Origin: Pseudomonadota bacterium
GTDB taxonomy: Bacteria; Pseudomonadota; Gammaproteobacteria; Burkholderiales; Chitinibacteraceae
Assembly (NCBI GenBank): GCA_026399755.1
Contig: JAPLQI010000004.1
Span: forward strand, 29,755 to 93,754
DNA: 64,000 nt
Direction: 5' to 3'
The position numbers and the translations under genes were made by a program. The notes below the pieces were generated by a model that was not told the origin of the DNA, did not search any database, and saw nothing but the letters and a program-made list of their open reading frames with translations. The stretch's first letter is position 1, and the number at the start of each line of letters is the position of its first letter. Shown one piece after another: positions 10,055 through 20,815 of the stretch.

Positions 10055-11707
10055 ATGAAAATGACCACGCAATTAAAATGGGTAAGCAGCTTAACCGTCG
10101 CTGCTCTTATTTCTCTTGGCGGCTGGATGGCCTGGGAAACCCATGCACTTGCACATGATTTTACCGTGGATAGAGACAGTCAAGATGCCGTAAAAGCACT
10201 GAATAAAGCCCGTAATACCATGCTCATTATTTCCCGCTTAGACCCTCTGGCAGAATCGGCGAATAGCCAATTAAACGCAGCCCAACAAAGCGTGCAAACG
10301 GCAGTGCCCATCATTAAAAAATACTTAAGCCCCGCCGCCAAGCAACAATTAGACGGCATGCTCAGTGGTCATTGGCAAAATTATCTAAAGCAGTTTCAAA
10401 GTGCCATCACTATTGCCACAGACAGCCCGCAAGACGCTTTAAGCATTCCTGAGCAAATCTATAAAAATGAATTAGAACCTAGCTTGGCGGTACTCAATCA
10501 AATTGAAATGGCTTTACAAAGCCAATCACAAGCAGCCAATCACATTATTGATTCACGGATTAATCATTTATTATTTGTTGTGCTCTTGCCGCTACTTTTG
10601 TGCGCTCTATTTATTTTGGCCAGCCAGCTGCATTTTGCCCGCAAACTAAAAAGCCGCTTACAAGCCATGGCTATTGAAACGGCAAAACTAGAAATGGGAG
10701 ATTTAAGCTGCCGTATTGCAGAAACACCCGATGAAATGGGTGAGCTGGGCCGTGGGATCAATCGATTTTTAAATCAGCTAGAAAGCACACTGCAGCAAGC
10801 ACGACTAGCCTCACAGCTGTCTAGAGAAGAAGCAGGCCATGTAACGCACCTTGCCCAAGCCAACCATGAAGGTGCCACATTACAAAGCAATCACTTACTA
10901 GAAATTGGCTCAAGTAGTGTGCTACTGCAAGATTCTATTAACCATATCAGTGTACAAGCCTCTCGAACCGCCAGTATCAGCCAACAATCGCTGCATAGCG
11001 TACAAGCAGCTCATTCGGCAGGCAACGATTCAAGGCTCAAGCTAGAAGCACTGGCGGGTGACTTTAATCAAATCGAAACCACCATGCAGGCTTTAAGCCA
11101 AGCCATCCGCCAAATTGTAAATGTAGCTGGCATGATCGAAGACATTGCAGGGCAAACCAATCTACTCGCGCTCAATGCCGCCATTGAAGCAGCTCGCGCT
11201 GGCGAGCATGGCCGTGGCTTTGCGGTAGTGGCCGATGAAGTACGCAAACTATCCCAGTCCACGGCAGAATCAACCAAAAATATTCGCCGTATTTTAGTTG
11301 ACACCCAAACCTGCACCCAAGACACCCTAGAAGCCATGCAATCTGCCGCCACCCGTGTGACCGAATGCCAACAAGATAGCCAAACGATTAGTAGCGCCTT
11401 AGGAGATATCAATCAGGCCGCGAGCAAGGTGCACGATATGATGGCCACCATCACCGCCTCAGTAGAAGAGCAAAGCTCATCTAGCGAAGCGATGAATGAA
11501 AGATTGCGTGATATTGGCGGCAACGCACAGGCGAGCAGCCAACGTAGCGAACAAATGCTGAACGAAATGCGCGAGCTGACTTTTGCTGCCAATCATCTCG
11601 ATACACAGCTGGCCTTCTTTAAATTTCGCCGTCACGGCCATGATCATAAAGAAGAGCCAATTTCTATCAGACCAATGACTCATTTCGATTTGCGCTTGGC
11701 CGCTTAA
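10055..11707 (+). CDS. Methyl-accepting chemotaxis protein
   Basis: N-terminal TM, TM at ~aa 170, HAMP, hairpin tip [43 protein letters not shown]. Confidence 0.95.
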   Translation: MKMTTQLKWVSSLTVAALISLGGWMAWETHALAHDFTVDRDSQDAVKALNKARNTMLIISRLDPLAESANSQLNAAQQSVQTAVPIIKKYLSPAAKQQLDGMLSGHWQNYLKQFQSAITIATDSPQDALSIPEQIYKNELEPSLAVLNQIEMALQSQSQAANHIIDSRINHLLFVVLLPLLLCALFILASQLHFARKLKSRLQAMAIETAKLEMGDLSCRIAETPDEMGELGRGINRFLNQLESTLQQARLASQLSREEAGHVTHLAQANHEGATLQSNHLLEIGSSSVLLQDSINHISVQASRTASISQQSLHSVQAAHSAGNDSRLKLEALAGDFNQIETTMQALSQAIRQIVNVAGMIEDIAGQTNLLALNAAIEAARAGEHGRGFAVVADEVRKLSQSTAESTKNIRRILVDTQTCTQDTLEAMQSAATRVTECQQDSQTISSALGDINQAASKVHDMMATITASVEEQSSSSEAMNERLRDIGGNAQASSQRSEQMLNEMRELTFAANHLDTQLAFFKFRRHGHDHKEEPISIRPMTHFDLRLAA

Positions 11708-11726
11708 TAGGGGAAGTTTGGAACAT

Positions 11727-11761
11727 AAAAAACCCGAGCCTTCATGTCTCGGGTTTTTTAT
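11727..11761 (+). terminator. Rho-independent terminator after MCP gene
   Basis: aaaaaacccgag-ccttcatgt-ctcgggttttttat. Confidence 0.8.
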
Positions 11762-11882
11762 TCTCAGTAGCACGGGTAGCTTGGGCTAAAGCTTTATCAG
11801 CCCAACATGCCAATAGACGGGTGATGCGTTTAGCTGATAAAGCGCTCGCAGCATGACGGCACTTCGGCGTAATGCCAACAAA

Positions 11883-12155
11883 TCAAGATTTACGGCGTTT
11901 ATTCATCACAAAACGAGCAATCTGTACCACACCAAACGCGAGGGCTAGGTGCTTTTTTAAGCCTTCAGAACGTAAGGCATATCGGGCTAATTTTAACCAG
12001 CCCAATACGCCACCTTGAGGCTGACTCATCGCCAAGCCTTCTTGCAAGATATTCATCGGTTGAGAAAAAGCTTTCAACTCTTGCCTTAACGCTTGCCGCT
12101 GCTGCTCGGCCTTAAGTTGTAGAAATTGCTTACGGTAGAAGCGGGCGAGTTTCAT
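11883..12155 (-). CDS. YqjK-like small protein
   Basis: Start at ATG 12155 (MKLARFYRKQFLQLKAEQQRQALRQEL); overlaps upstream YqjE-like gene; three-gene yqjDEK-like order. Confidence 0.6.
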   Translation of the reverse strand: MKLARFYRKQFLQLKAEQQRQALRQELKAFSQPMNILQEGLAMSQPQGGVLGWLKLARYALRSEGLKKHLALAFGVVQIARFVMNKRRKS

Positions 12156-12544
12156 GCCTCCTCCTCCTGACCGGCTTGCAATAAAGCTTTTCGGTCTCGT
12201 GCTAGCTCGGCACACGTTACTGGAAATAAATCAGCAGCATGCCTTAGCCGATAACGCAAGCAAGCAACGCATGCCAGCGCAGCAGTGCCATAAGCCAAGG
12301 TTAAGCCCAGCGCGACCGCGATCCGATGACTATCCCAAAAGATAATCAGCAGCAGTATTGCAGCGAGGGCTAAGCACAATCCCCCTAAGATGGCGGCGAT
12401 CACACCTAAAATAAGATGACTTAAAAAGCGCTGCAAAGCGTCTTGCAGCTCTAAGCCAAACAACTCTAAGTGCGTACTAGCCAAGCCGAGGCCGTGCGCA
12501 AAAATTCGCCGCACACCTGTAAAAAGAGGAATTGAGGGTTTCAC
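12152..12544 (-). CDS. Phage holin family / YqjE-like membrane protein
   Basis: Likely GTG start at 12544 (VKPSIPLFTGVRRIFAHGLGLASTHLELFGLELQDALQRFL), two TM segments; overlaps DUF883 stop. Confidence 0.75.
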   Translation of the reverse strand: MKPSIPLFTGVRRIFAHGLGLASTHLELFGLELQDALQRFLSHLILGVIAAILGGLCLALAAILLLIIFWDSHRIAVALGLTLAYGTAALACVACLRYRLRHAADLFPVTCAELARDRKALLQAGQEEEA

Positions 12545-12546
12545 GA

Positions 12547-12846
12547 TTAGCGGCGCGAAATCAGCATGCCGACCAGTGCACCCACCGCAGCAGCCACACC
12601 AATGGCCTGCCAAGGATGGTCATGCACATACTCGTCGGTTACTTTTGCCGCTTGTTTTGCCTTAGCAACAGCCACTTGTTCTACTTCAACTAAACGCACT
12701 TTAGCCGTACGTAAGCGCTCCACCGCGCGGGCGTACAACGCTTCAGCATCTTTGCCACCTGCTTGTGATGCTTCAAGCAAGAGTTGTTCCGCTTCTAGTA
12801 AGATATCTTGTGATTGATCGAGTAAAGTTTCGCTATTGGTATTCAT
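12547..12846 (-). CDS. DUF883 (YqjD/ElaB-like) membrane-anchored protein
   Basis: C-term YVHDHPWQAIGVAAAVGALVGMLISRR is typical of DUF883. Confidence 0.9.
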   Translation of the reverse strand: MNTNSETLLDQSQDILLEAEQLLLEASQAGGKDAEALYARAVERLRTAKVRLVEVEQVAVAKAKQAAKVTDEYVHDHPWQAIGVAAAVGALVGMLISRR

Positions 12847-12924
12847 AAGAAAGACTCCTTAGAAGTACATAAGAAAAAAAACTGACACAAGTTACGAAGT
12901 GATTTAGCTGGAAAAGTTCAGTCT

Positions 12925-13758
12925 TTAAACAAAACGCATCGATAAATCGACCGCTTGAATATCTTTGGTCAGCTTGCCAATCGAAATACGTTGCACGCCC
13001 GTCTCGGCAATTTCGCGCACGGTCAGCTCATCTACACCACCCGAGGCTTCTAAAATAGCACTGCTTCCTGCCAATGCCACTGCCGCCCGTAAATCTGTTA
13101 AGTTCATATTGTCGAGTAAGACCGATGTAGCGCCTGCATGTAGAGCTTGTTCTAGCTCATGAATAGTTTCTACTTCAATTTGAATACTAACATCAGGCGG
13201 TGCCAGTTTCACAGCAGAGTGTAAGGCTGCGGCAATACTACCGGCAGCTAGAATATGGTTCTCTTTAATTAAAATGCCATCGTATAAGCCAAGACGTTGA
13301 TTTTGGCCACCTCCCACGGTTACCGCATATTTTTGCGCCAAACGCAGCCCAGGCAAAGTTTTGCGGGTGTCATGAATTTTTGCCGTGGTGTGTGCAACTA
13401 AATCAACGTACCGACGGGTTTCTGTCGCCACTGCAGATAAAGTTTGTAAAAAATTCAAAGCACTTCGTTCTGCCGTCAATAAGCTACGTGCCAAACCATC
13501 GATGCGGCAAAGCGTTTGATTTTCTTCAACACGCTCGCCTTCTTTAACCAGCCATTCGACTTTTACCTTGGCATCCACTTGGCGAAATACTTCGTCAAAC
13601 CAAGCCTGCCCACACAGCACGGCACGTTGGCGAGCAACCACCGTAGCTGTGCCTTGGGTGTCGCTAGCAATCAATAACGCAGTCCAATCACAACAAGCAA
13701 TATCTTCTAATAGGGAGCTCGCCACTTGAGCGGCAATCAAATGTGAAGCAGGAATCAT
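12925..13758 (-). CDS. nadC: Nicotinate-nucleotide (quinolinate) pyrophosphorylase, carboxylating
   Basis: Likely start ATG 13758 (MIPASHLIAAQVASSLLED); ERSALNFLQTLSAVAT, DTRKTLPGLRLAQKYAVTVGGGQNQRLGLYDGILIKENH. Confidence 0.95.
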   Translation of the reverse strand: MIPASHLIAAQVASSLLEDIACCDWTALLIASDTQGTATVVARQRAVLCGQAWFDEVFRQVDAKVKVEWLVKEGERVEENQTLCRIDGLARSLLTAERSALNFLQTLSAVATETRRYVDLVAHTTAKIHDTRKTLPGLRLAQKYAVTVGGGQNQRLGLYDGILIKENHILAAGSIAAALHSAVKLAPPDVSIQIEVETIHELEQALHAGATSVLLDNMNLTDLRAAVALAGSSAILEASGGVDELTVREIAETGVQRISIGKLTKDIQAVDLSMRFV

Positions 13759-13861
13759 CGTTTTTTCCAAAAATAAATCTACACGTGTCAGTAAAGTCTT
13801 GCTTAGAGTAATACAAGTCAACTCTATAAGTATCACACTAAGGCCGTATAGTAAAAATCAT

Positions 13862-13921
13862 GTAGGGCGGGTGAAACCCGCGAGCAATCGTGCATAAATA
13901 CGCGGGTTTCACCCGCCCTAC
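13862..13921. repeat. REP-like palindrome, family 1 (perfect 21-bp arms)
   Basis: gtagggcgggtgaaacccgcg (13862-13882) / cgcgggtttcacccgccctac (13901-13921). Confidence 0.95.
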
Positions 13922-14043
13922 AAATGCCCAAATACCTAAGTCAATCCTTATAAGGGTGATGTACATACCCCAATGGGAATACATATAGCAGCATCTACCC
14001 TAGGTGATTTTTCTCTAAAAAAATACGTCCACAACCATCGTTC

Positions 14044-15393
14044 CTACGCTCGCGGAAACTCAAGCGGTGCAATCGCGGCCGCTAATTCTGAACGTATCCT
14101 TGCTAAGCCCAAGGGCGTTTGCGCCTCTATCCTAAGCGTTAATACGGGCGTGGTATTAGATGCGCGAATCAGGCCAAAGCCATCGGCGTATTCAATGCGT
14201 AAACCATCAATCGTAAAAATCCGTAAAGCCTGAGGGAAAACAGCTTGTTGGCTAATTTGAGCCACTAGCTGATGCCCATCTTGCGCCAAAGCCACTTGCA
14301 GCTCAGGCGTGGAAACAGAAGTGGGCAAGCTGAGCAACATTTGCTCCAAATCATGCTCAGCCATCAGGCTTAAAAAACGCGCACCTGCAAACAAAGCGTC
14401 ATCATCTTGCCAATCAATAAAAGCAAAATGCCCCGATAACTCGCCAGCCAGTAAGGCTTGAGAAGCGTGTAAATGACGCTTCATATGCCCGTGGCCCGTC
14501 GGAATCGCAGCGCAACTACCGCCTTTGCTTTTAACCCATTCGGCAATTAAACCGCTCGATTTCACATCGTATAAGATATGACCCGGCTGCTTTTCTAGGG
14601 CGGCGGCGGCAAATAACATTAGCAATCGATCGCCAGGGATGCTTGCACCATGACGAGTCACCACACCTAATCGATCGCCATCGCCATCAAATGCCAAGCC
14701 AATATCTGCACCATGTTCTTGTACCGCAAGTTTTAAATCTGCGAGATTCGCCTCAACCTGTGGATCGGGATGATGATTAGGAAAAGCACCATCAACTTGG
14801 CAAAACAGCTCAATCACTTCACAGCCTAATGCGCGATATAAATCAGGGGCAAAAGCACCTGGCACGCCATTACCACAATCGACCACAACCTTAAAAGGCC
14901 GCGCTAAAGGGCTAGTAGCAGCCACAGCCGCATAATAATCAGCAGCAATATTTAGCGGCTGAATCTGGCCGCTACCAACAATAAAATCATCAGCCTCAAT
15001 CCGCAGCCTTAAAGCTTGCAAGGCTTCACCATCAATGGTTTCGCCAGCCAACGTCATTTTAATACCGTTATAGTCAGCAGGATTATGGCTTCCCGTAATC
15101 ATGACGCCTGAGCCAGCGGCATACTGACGCGCCGCAAAATAAAGCAAGGGCGTGGCAGCCATTCCCAAATCCAAGACAGTGATGCCACTCTGGACCAGCG
15201 CATCAATCAAGGCACCTGCTAAGGCAGGGCTTGAAAAACGACCATCTCTTGCCACGGCAATCTGCTTAACCCCCCGCGCATGTGCTTCGGCACCGAGGCC
15301 TAAGCCAATAAAATGGGCAGCCTCTGGGTTCAGCAAGGAAGTTTTAGCGCGAACATCGTAAGCTTTAAAGAGGGACGGAGAAAGGATAGGCAC
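14044..15393 (-). CDS. Phosphomannomutase/phosphoglucomutase
   Basis: Likely GTG start 15393 (PILSPSLFKAYDVRAK); catalytic GVMITGSHNPADYNGIK; DGDGDRLGVV metal loop. Confidence 0.93.
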   Translation of the reverse strand: MPILSPSLFKAYDVRAKTSLLNPEAAHFIGLGLGAEAHARGVKQIAVARDGRFSSPALAGALIDALVQSGITVLDLGMAATPLLYFAARQYAAGSGVMITGSHNPADYNGIKMTLAGETIDGEALQALRLRIEADDFIVGSGQIQPLNIAADYYAAVAATSPLARPFKVVVDCGNGVPGAFAPDLYRALGCEVIELFCQVDGAFPNHHPDPQVEANLADLKLAVQEHGADIGLAFDGDGDRLGVVTRHGASIPGDRLLMLFAAAALEKQPGHILYDVKSSGLIAEWVKSKGGSCAAIPTGHGHMKRHLHASQALLAGELSGHFAFIDWQDDDALFAGARFLSLMAEHDLEQMLLSLPTSVSTPELQVALAQDGHQLVAQISQQAVFPQALRIFTIDGLRIEYADGFGLIRASNTTPVLTLRIEAQTPLGLARIRSELAAAIAPLEFPRA

Positions 15394-15403
15394 AAGTAAC
15401 TTC

Positions 15404-16396
15404 CTAACGGGGTAGATGACACTGAAAAAAACGATGCAAAGTTTGCGGCAGCCATTGCAAATGGCCGGGCATGCCACCAGAAACAAAACCAACATGCCCG
15501 CCTTCTAGAGTCTGCATCAGTGTAACGCGATCGGACACATCCGCCTGCGAAGGCAAAGATTCAAAAGGCACAAAAGGATCGTTTTTTGCATTAATCACTA
15601 AACTAGGCAGGCGAATCGCAGCAAGATAAGGCTTACTACTCGCGGCCTGCCAGTAATGTTCGACACCTTTAAAGCCATGAATCGGGGCGGTGACTAAATC
15701 ATCAAACTCACGCAAAGTGGTGGCGCGGCGTAAGCCTATCTGATCTAAAAAAGGGTTATCGACCAGCTTGAGCTTAGCAAAGGTCTTTTTGCGTAAGCTG
15801 CGCAAAAATTCACGTGTATACACTCGGCGATTAAAGCCCTGATCTAAAGCCACACCCGTCGCGGCCAAATCCATCGGTGCGCAAACGGCCGCAGCCCCAT
15901 CAATCACCGCCGCCGCAGCATCGCCCTGCTCTCCCAACCACTTGAGTAAAGCATTTCCGCCAAGCGATACACCAACCGCAAAGATCGGCACATCGGGATG
16001 CTGCGCACGAATACGGCATAACACCCAATCGATTTCAGCAGAATCCCCTGCGTGATAAGCCCTAGGTAAGCGATTAATAGCATTACCACATGAGCGAAAA
16101 TGCGGCACAACGCCCCGCCAGCCTTGCAAATAAAGATAATCAAACAGGGATGTAGCGTAATGGCTACGTGAGCTGCCTTCTAAACCGTGAAATAACACCA
16201 CCAAAGGTGTTCCGGCTCGGCCATCAACCCAATCGACCACAATGGAATCCAAATCGGGCGTGATCCATGATTCTCTTCGATACGCCGGCATTTTTTTCCA
16301 CATCATGGTGGCAGGATAAATCGTCTGCGCATGCCGACCCGGCAGCCATGCAGGAGCTAGATAAGCCGGTACAGAAAAAGGAAGGGCACGAGACAT
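15404..16396 (-). CDS. YheT-family alpha/beta hydrolase
   Basis: PAWLPGRHAQTIYPA, LFHGLEGSSRSHYA, FAVGVSLGGNALLKWLGE; start ATG 16396. Confidence 0.9.
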   Translation of the reverse strand: MSRALPFSVPAYLAPAWLPGRHAQTIYPATMMWKKMPAYRRESWITPDLDSIVVDWVDGRAGTPLVVLFHGLEGSSRSHYATSLFDYLYLQGWRGVVPHFRSCGNAINRLPRAYHAGDSAEIDWVLCRIRAQHPDVPIFAVGVSLGGNALLKWLGEQGDAAAAVIDGAAAVCAPMDLAATGVALDQGFNRRVYTREFLRSLRKKTFAKLKLVDNPFLDQIGLRRATTLREFDDLVTAPIHGFKGVEHYWQAASSKPYLAAIRLPSLVINAKNDPFVPFESLPSQADVSDRVTLMQTLEGGHVGFVSGGMPGHLQWLPQTLHRFFQCHLPR

Positions 16397-16434
16397 AGCC
16401 AGAGAAATATCCAAAAAGGAAAAATGGGCAGAAA

Positions 16435-16462
16435 AAAAGGGGCGAATAAACGCCCCTTTAAT
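16435..16462. terminator. Putative terminator hairpin between two minus-strand genes
   Basis: aaaggggcg-aataaa-cgcccctttaatttt. Confidence 0.6.
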
Positions 16463-16535
16463 TTTAACACCAAAACTTACATAAAGTTTTCTTTAGATTT
16501 CAAAAAAATAAGCATTTTGAAATGAGTGATGCAGC

Positions 16536-18140
16536 TTAATCAAGACCTCGGCTCGCCAAGTAATCTTCATATCCACCCACATAGTAATTATATGTGCCAT
16601 CACCATTGAGTTCTAAGATTTGCGTTGCTAACGAGCTTACAAAAATACGGTCATGCGATACAAACAGCAGCGTGCCCTTGAATAAATCGAGCGCCAAATT
16701 CAAAGATTCAATCGACTCCATATCCATATGGTTAGTCGGCTCATCCATAATCAGCACATTTGGCGTTTCAAGAATTAACTTACCGTATAGCATGCGGCCT
16801 TTTTCACCACCTGACAGCACGGTAACCATTTTCTTCACATCATCGCCGCCAAACAATAAGCGGCCCAAGATGCTGCGAATGACTTGATCGTCGGTACCTG
16901 GCTGGCTCCACTGCTTCATCCAATCAAACAGGGTGATTTCTTGTTCAAAATCGGCTTCATGATCTTGAGCAAAATAACCAAGCTGAGCTTTTTCTGCCCA
17001 TTTGATCTTGCCGCTATCAGGATGAATCACATCCATCAGCAGCTTCATCAGCGTGGATTTACCTACACCGTTACCACCAATGATGGCGATTTTCTGACCC
17101 GCTTCGATAATCAGATCCAGATTTTGGATCAACGGCTTATCAAAAGACTTAGACACCAAGGACAGCTCAACCGCTTGACGATGCAGCTTGGATTTTTCTT
17201 CCACTTCAAAGCGGATATAAGGGTTCTGGCGGCTCGATGGTTTAACATCGACCATGCCTTCTTTAATCTTATCAGCCAGCTTCAAGCGGCTGGTTGCCTG
17301 ACGTGCTTTCGATTTATTAGCCGAGAAACGCGCAGCAAAGGAATTGAGCTCAGCTACTTTTTCTTTGGCTTTTTGGTTATCTGTCAGCAAACGTTCACGC
17401 GCTTGCGTCGATGCGATCATATAATCGTCGTAAGTACCCGGATAGATGCGGATTTCACGGAAATCTACGTCGGCCACATGAGTGCACACTTGATTCAAGA
17501 AGTGCCTATCGTGCGAGATAATAATCATGGTGGAATCGCGCTCATTCAGCGAGTTTTCCAACCAACGAATCGTGTTGATATCCAAGTTATTGGTCGGCTC
17601 ATCGAGCAGTAATACTTCAGGATTAGAAAACAGCGCTTGCGCCAGCAATACACGCAATTTCCAACCTGGCGCTACATCGCTCATCGGGCCAGAGTGCTGC
17701 TCAATCGGAATACCTGCACCTAATAACAAAGCACCTGCGCGCGCTTCGGCAGTGTAGCCATCGTATTCGGCTACTTTACCTTCCAACTCAGCCGCACGCA
17801 TATAATCATCTTCGGTGGCTTCTAAATTGGCATAAATCGCATCACGCTCTGCCAATACAGCCCACAACTCTGCATGACCTTGCATGACCACATCGATTAC
17901 ACGCAAGTCTTCAAATGCAAATTGATCCTGTGTCAGTTTACCCAGACGCACGCCAGGCTCTAACATCACATTGCCACCGGTCGGCTCTAAATCGCCGCCC
18001 AGAATTTTCATAAAGGTTGATTTACCGCAACCATTTGCGCCAATCAAGCCATAACGATTACCGTCGCCAAATTTGACCGAAACCTTTTCAAACAAAGGCT
18101 TTGCGCCAAACTGCATCGTAATATTAGCCGTACTAATCAT
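16536..18140 (-). CDS. ABC-F family ATPase, YbiT-like
   Basis: Two Walker A ([18 protein letters not shown]), two LSGGE-type/DEPTN motifs; [25 protein letters not shown] start typical of YbiT. Confidence 0.93.
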   Translation of the reverse strand: MISTANITMQFGAKPLFEKVSVKFGDGNRYGLIGANGCGKSTFMKILGGDLEPTGGNVMLEPGVRLGKLTQDQFAFEDLRVIDVVMQGHAELWAVLAERDAIYANLEATEDDYMRAAELEGKVAEYDGYTAEARAGALLLGAGIPIEQHSGPMSDVAPGWKLRVLLAQALFSNPEVLLLDEPTNNLDINTIRWLENSLNERDSTMIIISHDRHFLNQVCTHVADVDFREIRIYPGTYDDYMIASTQARERLLTDNQKAKEKVAELNSFAARFSANKSKARQATSRLKLADKIKEGMVDVKPSSRQNPYIRFEVEEKSKLHRQAVELSLVSKSFDKPLIQNLDLIIEAGQKIAIIGGNGVGKSTLMKLLMDVIHPDSGKIKWAEKAQLGYFAQDHEADFEQEITLFDWMKQWSQPGTDDQVIRSILGRLLFGGDDVKKMVTVLSGGEKGRMLYGKLILETPNVLIMDEPTNHMDMESIESLNLALDLFKGTLLFVSHDRIFVSSLATQILELNGDGTYNYYVGGYEDYLASRGLD

Positions 18141-18298
18141 GGTCCGTTTACCCTATTGCTGCACAAAGACATCGTTGTATTATTCAAAAGAAATGACCAT
18201 TTACTGACTTTTGCGCAGATGGCCATCTGTAATATTAACCGCACTTATCGTGATCCGTTTACTGCTGCACAAAGACATCGTTGTATTTTTTAAGAAAA
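18118..18298. repeat. Tandem direct duplication of ~70 bp spanning the ybiT-like 5' end and upstream region
   Basis: gtaatattagccgtactaatcatggtccgtttaccctattgctgcacaaagacatcgttgtatt (18118-) repeated with changes as gtaatattaaccgcacttatcgtgatccgtttactgctgcacaaagacatcgttgtatt (18229-). Confidence 0.85.
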
Positions 18299-18843
18299 TA
18301 TATTTTTTACTGATTCGTCAAACAGAGATGCGCTGTCGCAATTTCAAAGTAGAGACTACGCCAGTACGCCAGCATAAAGGGGAGGATTTTATCACAGCAC
18401 AGCCACTTGATCGCCATGCTATCCCCAGCAGCCGATTAGATGTGAGTAGAAAAGGTAAAACAAGGGCCTTAGTGGCATTAATTGCGTAAGCAAGGCTTTA
18501 AGTTGTAAGTGTAGCAACGCTATACTAAAGCGACTTTCTTACTCCGTATCTATACTGATGTGGTGTCTTTCACATAAAACATCGGCTTCACCAAGACACG
18601 ATCAATGACTCAGGCATTATCCTTTCTAATTATGTAAAATAAAACAATATTAAATTTAATTGACTTGGAAATTTGCTGTTAATTATTAAAAGAGAAAAAA
18701 TGCATTAACCGATCTATCGAGATAAATCGCAAAGCAATAGAATTGTTATTTCAAAAAAGAACAGCTCAGCCCTTTTTTTACGCATAGCATGCGACTTAGT
18801 AATATTTTTCAACCGATTTTGTGCAGCAAGGTAGGACCACGCA

Positions 18844-20364
18844 ATGTTTGATATCAAAGGCCTTGTAAATTCACTCTTTCAGCAAAACACGCAAGAAGGT
18901 GTTTTTGATCTGAAATCCGCCACAATTTTTATGGAAGAGCTGCCTGAGAGTGATATTTTACAAGCGCAAATAGAAATCGTTAAAGCACTAAAACAGCTCA
19001 ATAGCACCCCAAAAGTCAGTATGAGCGAGCGCTTTAAAACCATCCCCTACCTTGAAGAAAAAGCACAACCACTACAGAACCACTTACTTGATATCTACCA
19101 TGGACGCCTTATTGAAGAAGGCATCACCGCCCACCAAGTTTTGCCCACCATATTAAGTTTTTGGCATGAAATGGCAACCGGATATCTGAGCTGTATTAAG
19201 CAAGTTAATCAGAAAAAGTTCACACTTATACAAGAAAAAAAAATCGAGCTTTTTACGCTAAGAGCAATGGAGCTATATGCTATCCAAGCGCAATACTCTT
19301 ATATGCGCCACTTGGAGATTGATCATCAAATTTGGCGCAATCTCAATCGCCTGTATCACTTTGCAGAACAAAGCAATTTTGCAAATAAATCACTAAATGC
19401 AGAAAATACCAGCATTCAACGCTGCTATATTCAAGCCCTCATGTTATCGCTTTCTAATCCAGAAAAACTACAATCCGCCCAAATAGAACTCATTGCAATC
19501 TGGCTACAAAAATGGAGTGCTGAGATTAAGCTTGAAACAGCGCTACAAACACAACAACACTTATTTGCTATTAATTTAACTGGCACATCCGCCCCCAAGC
19601 GTATCCGCCGCGATATGGTGGGGGAAAACTGGCGCTATTGGTCAGCAGATCCTATTACAGAACAAATCCAAAAACTCATTACACAGCTCAAGCAAGGTGA
19701 AACGCCTAATAACTTAGGCCTCCCCACAGAAACAGCATCCCCAATTAATTTAGAACAATTACAGATTCTCAGCTCTTTATGGTCACGCGACGCAGAAACA
19801 CCTATACGCAAACACCAAAGGCAAAATAATACTAAATCAATTCGAGTGATGATCGGGATTCAACACATTGTTCCCTATATGGCTCAGCAAGGGAAAACAT
19901 CCAGTAATAGTGGCGATCATATCAGTACCGAAAAATGGGAATTAGGCGACGAAAGCGCCAGCGGCTTTGGCTTAAATTACCATAGTGAGACTCAACTCGA
20001 AATTGGTGAGTTGCTAGGCTTAGCCAATCTAAGCAACTATCCATTTACAATTGGTATTGTGCGCCGCTTCAATCGAAGTCATAAAGGCTTTGTAAATGTT
20101 GGAGTAGAAACACTCACACAAAGCCCTGTAATGGTTGAGCTCACCCCTCTACTCAGTGAAAACAGCTTTCAGTGTATTTATGCCCCCGAAGGGCCTAGCA
20201 GCAGCCCCGCGCGTTTTCTGATCATCCCCAATGCGGCATACTCTGAAAACAGAGAATATAAATTCACTGCCCAAGGTAAAAGCTACCGCATTCGGCTGTC
20301 CCCAGCGCTTGAGCATACCACCTCTTTTGTGCTGGCTAAATTTACTGTTTTAGAAAAACTTTAA
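18844..20364 (+). CDS. Hypothetical protein, helical N-terminal region and beta-rich C-terminal region
   Basis: 506-aa uninterrupted ORF; no confident family motif recognised; C-terminal third looks beta-rich and could be PilZ-like (weak). Confidence 0.8.
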   Translation: MFDIKGLVNSLFQQNTQEGVFDLKSATIFMEELPESDILQAQIEIVKALKQLNSTPKVSMSERFKTIPYLEEKAQPLQNHLLDIYHGRLIEEGITAHQVLPTILSFWHEMATGYLSCIKQVNQKKFTLIQEKKIELFTLRAMELYAIQAQYSYMRHLEIDHQIWRNLNRLYHFAEQSNFANKSLNAENTSIQRCYIQALMLSLSNPEKLQSAQIELIAIWLQKWSAEIKLETALQTQQHLFAINLTGTSAPKRIRRDMVGENWRYWSADPITEQIQKLITQLKQGETPNNLGLPTETASPINLEQLQILSSLWSRDAETPIRKHQRQNNTKSIRVMIGIQHIVPYMAQQGKTSSNSGDHISTEKWELGDESASGFGLNYHSETQLEIGELLGLANLSNYPFTIGIVRRFNRSHKGFVNVGVETLTQSPVMVELTPLLSENSFQCIYAPEGPSSSPARFLIIPNAAYSENREYKFTAQGKSYRIRLSPALEHTTSFVLAKFTVLEKL

Positions 20365-20465
20365 GACGCCAAACCCGTTTAAATCTTTTTTCATAATTTT
20401 CTTTACACATTCTAAAAAGTTCCGCTATAATGCGTTCCTGTCTGAGTTGCAAGACAAAGACGAAA

Positions 20466-20555
20466 GGAAGTGTGGCCGAGTGGTTTAAGGCAGCAGTCTT
20501 GAAAACTGCCGAGGATGCAAGTCCTCCGTGGGTTCGAATCCGACCGCTTCCGCCA
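20466..20555 (+). tRNA. tRNA-Ser (anticodon UGA)
   Basis: Acceptor ggaagtg/cgcttcc, anticodon stem-loop gcagt-ctTGAaa-actgc, long variable arm, TPsiC ggttcgaatcc, encoded CCA. Confidence 0.96.
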
Positions 20556-20566
20556 GGATTCAACTA

Positions 20567-20597
20567 AAGCCCCTGATGAAAATCAGGGGCTTTATGC
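20567..20597 (+). terminator. Terminator-like hairpin downstream of tRNA-Ser
   Basis: aaagcccctga-tgaaaa-tcaggggcttta. Confidence 0.65.
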
Positions 20598-20761
20598 GTT
20601 TGTAAGTCAGATAAATAAGCACAAAAAAAACAAAACATCATCATCCTCAATACCAGAAATAGCCGCCAATACCCCCTCAAAAATCCCTACTGACACAGAC
20701 AGATCACCACTAGACCCCACTTAATACAGCACTTTAAGTAAATATTGGGCAATACTTAAAA

Positions 20762-20794
20762 CGCAAAAAACCCCACCTAAGTGGGGTTTTAATA
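20762..20794 (-). terminator. Rho-independent terminator of porin gene
   Basis: gcaaaaaaccccac-ctaa-gtggggtttt. Confidence 0.75.
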
Positions 20795-20815
20795 TCATTT
20801 AATTGAGTTAAATGA

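Noticed and set aside
16884-17612. 242-aa ORF antisense to the ybiT-like gene
   Set aside because: Shadow ORF on the opposite strand of a well-supported ABC-F gene; no recognisable motif.
18211-18489. 92-aa + ORF upstream of the 506-aa gene
   Set aside because: Spans the duplicated ybiT leader; no coding character and no homology signal recognised.
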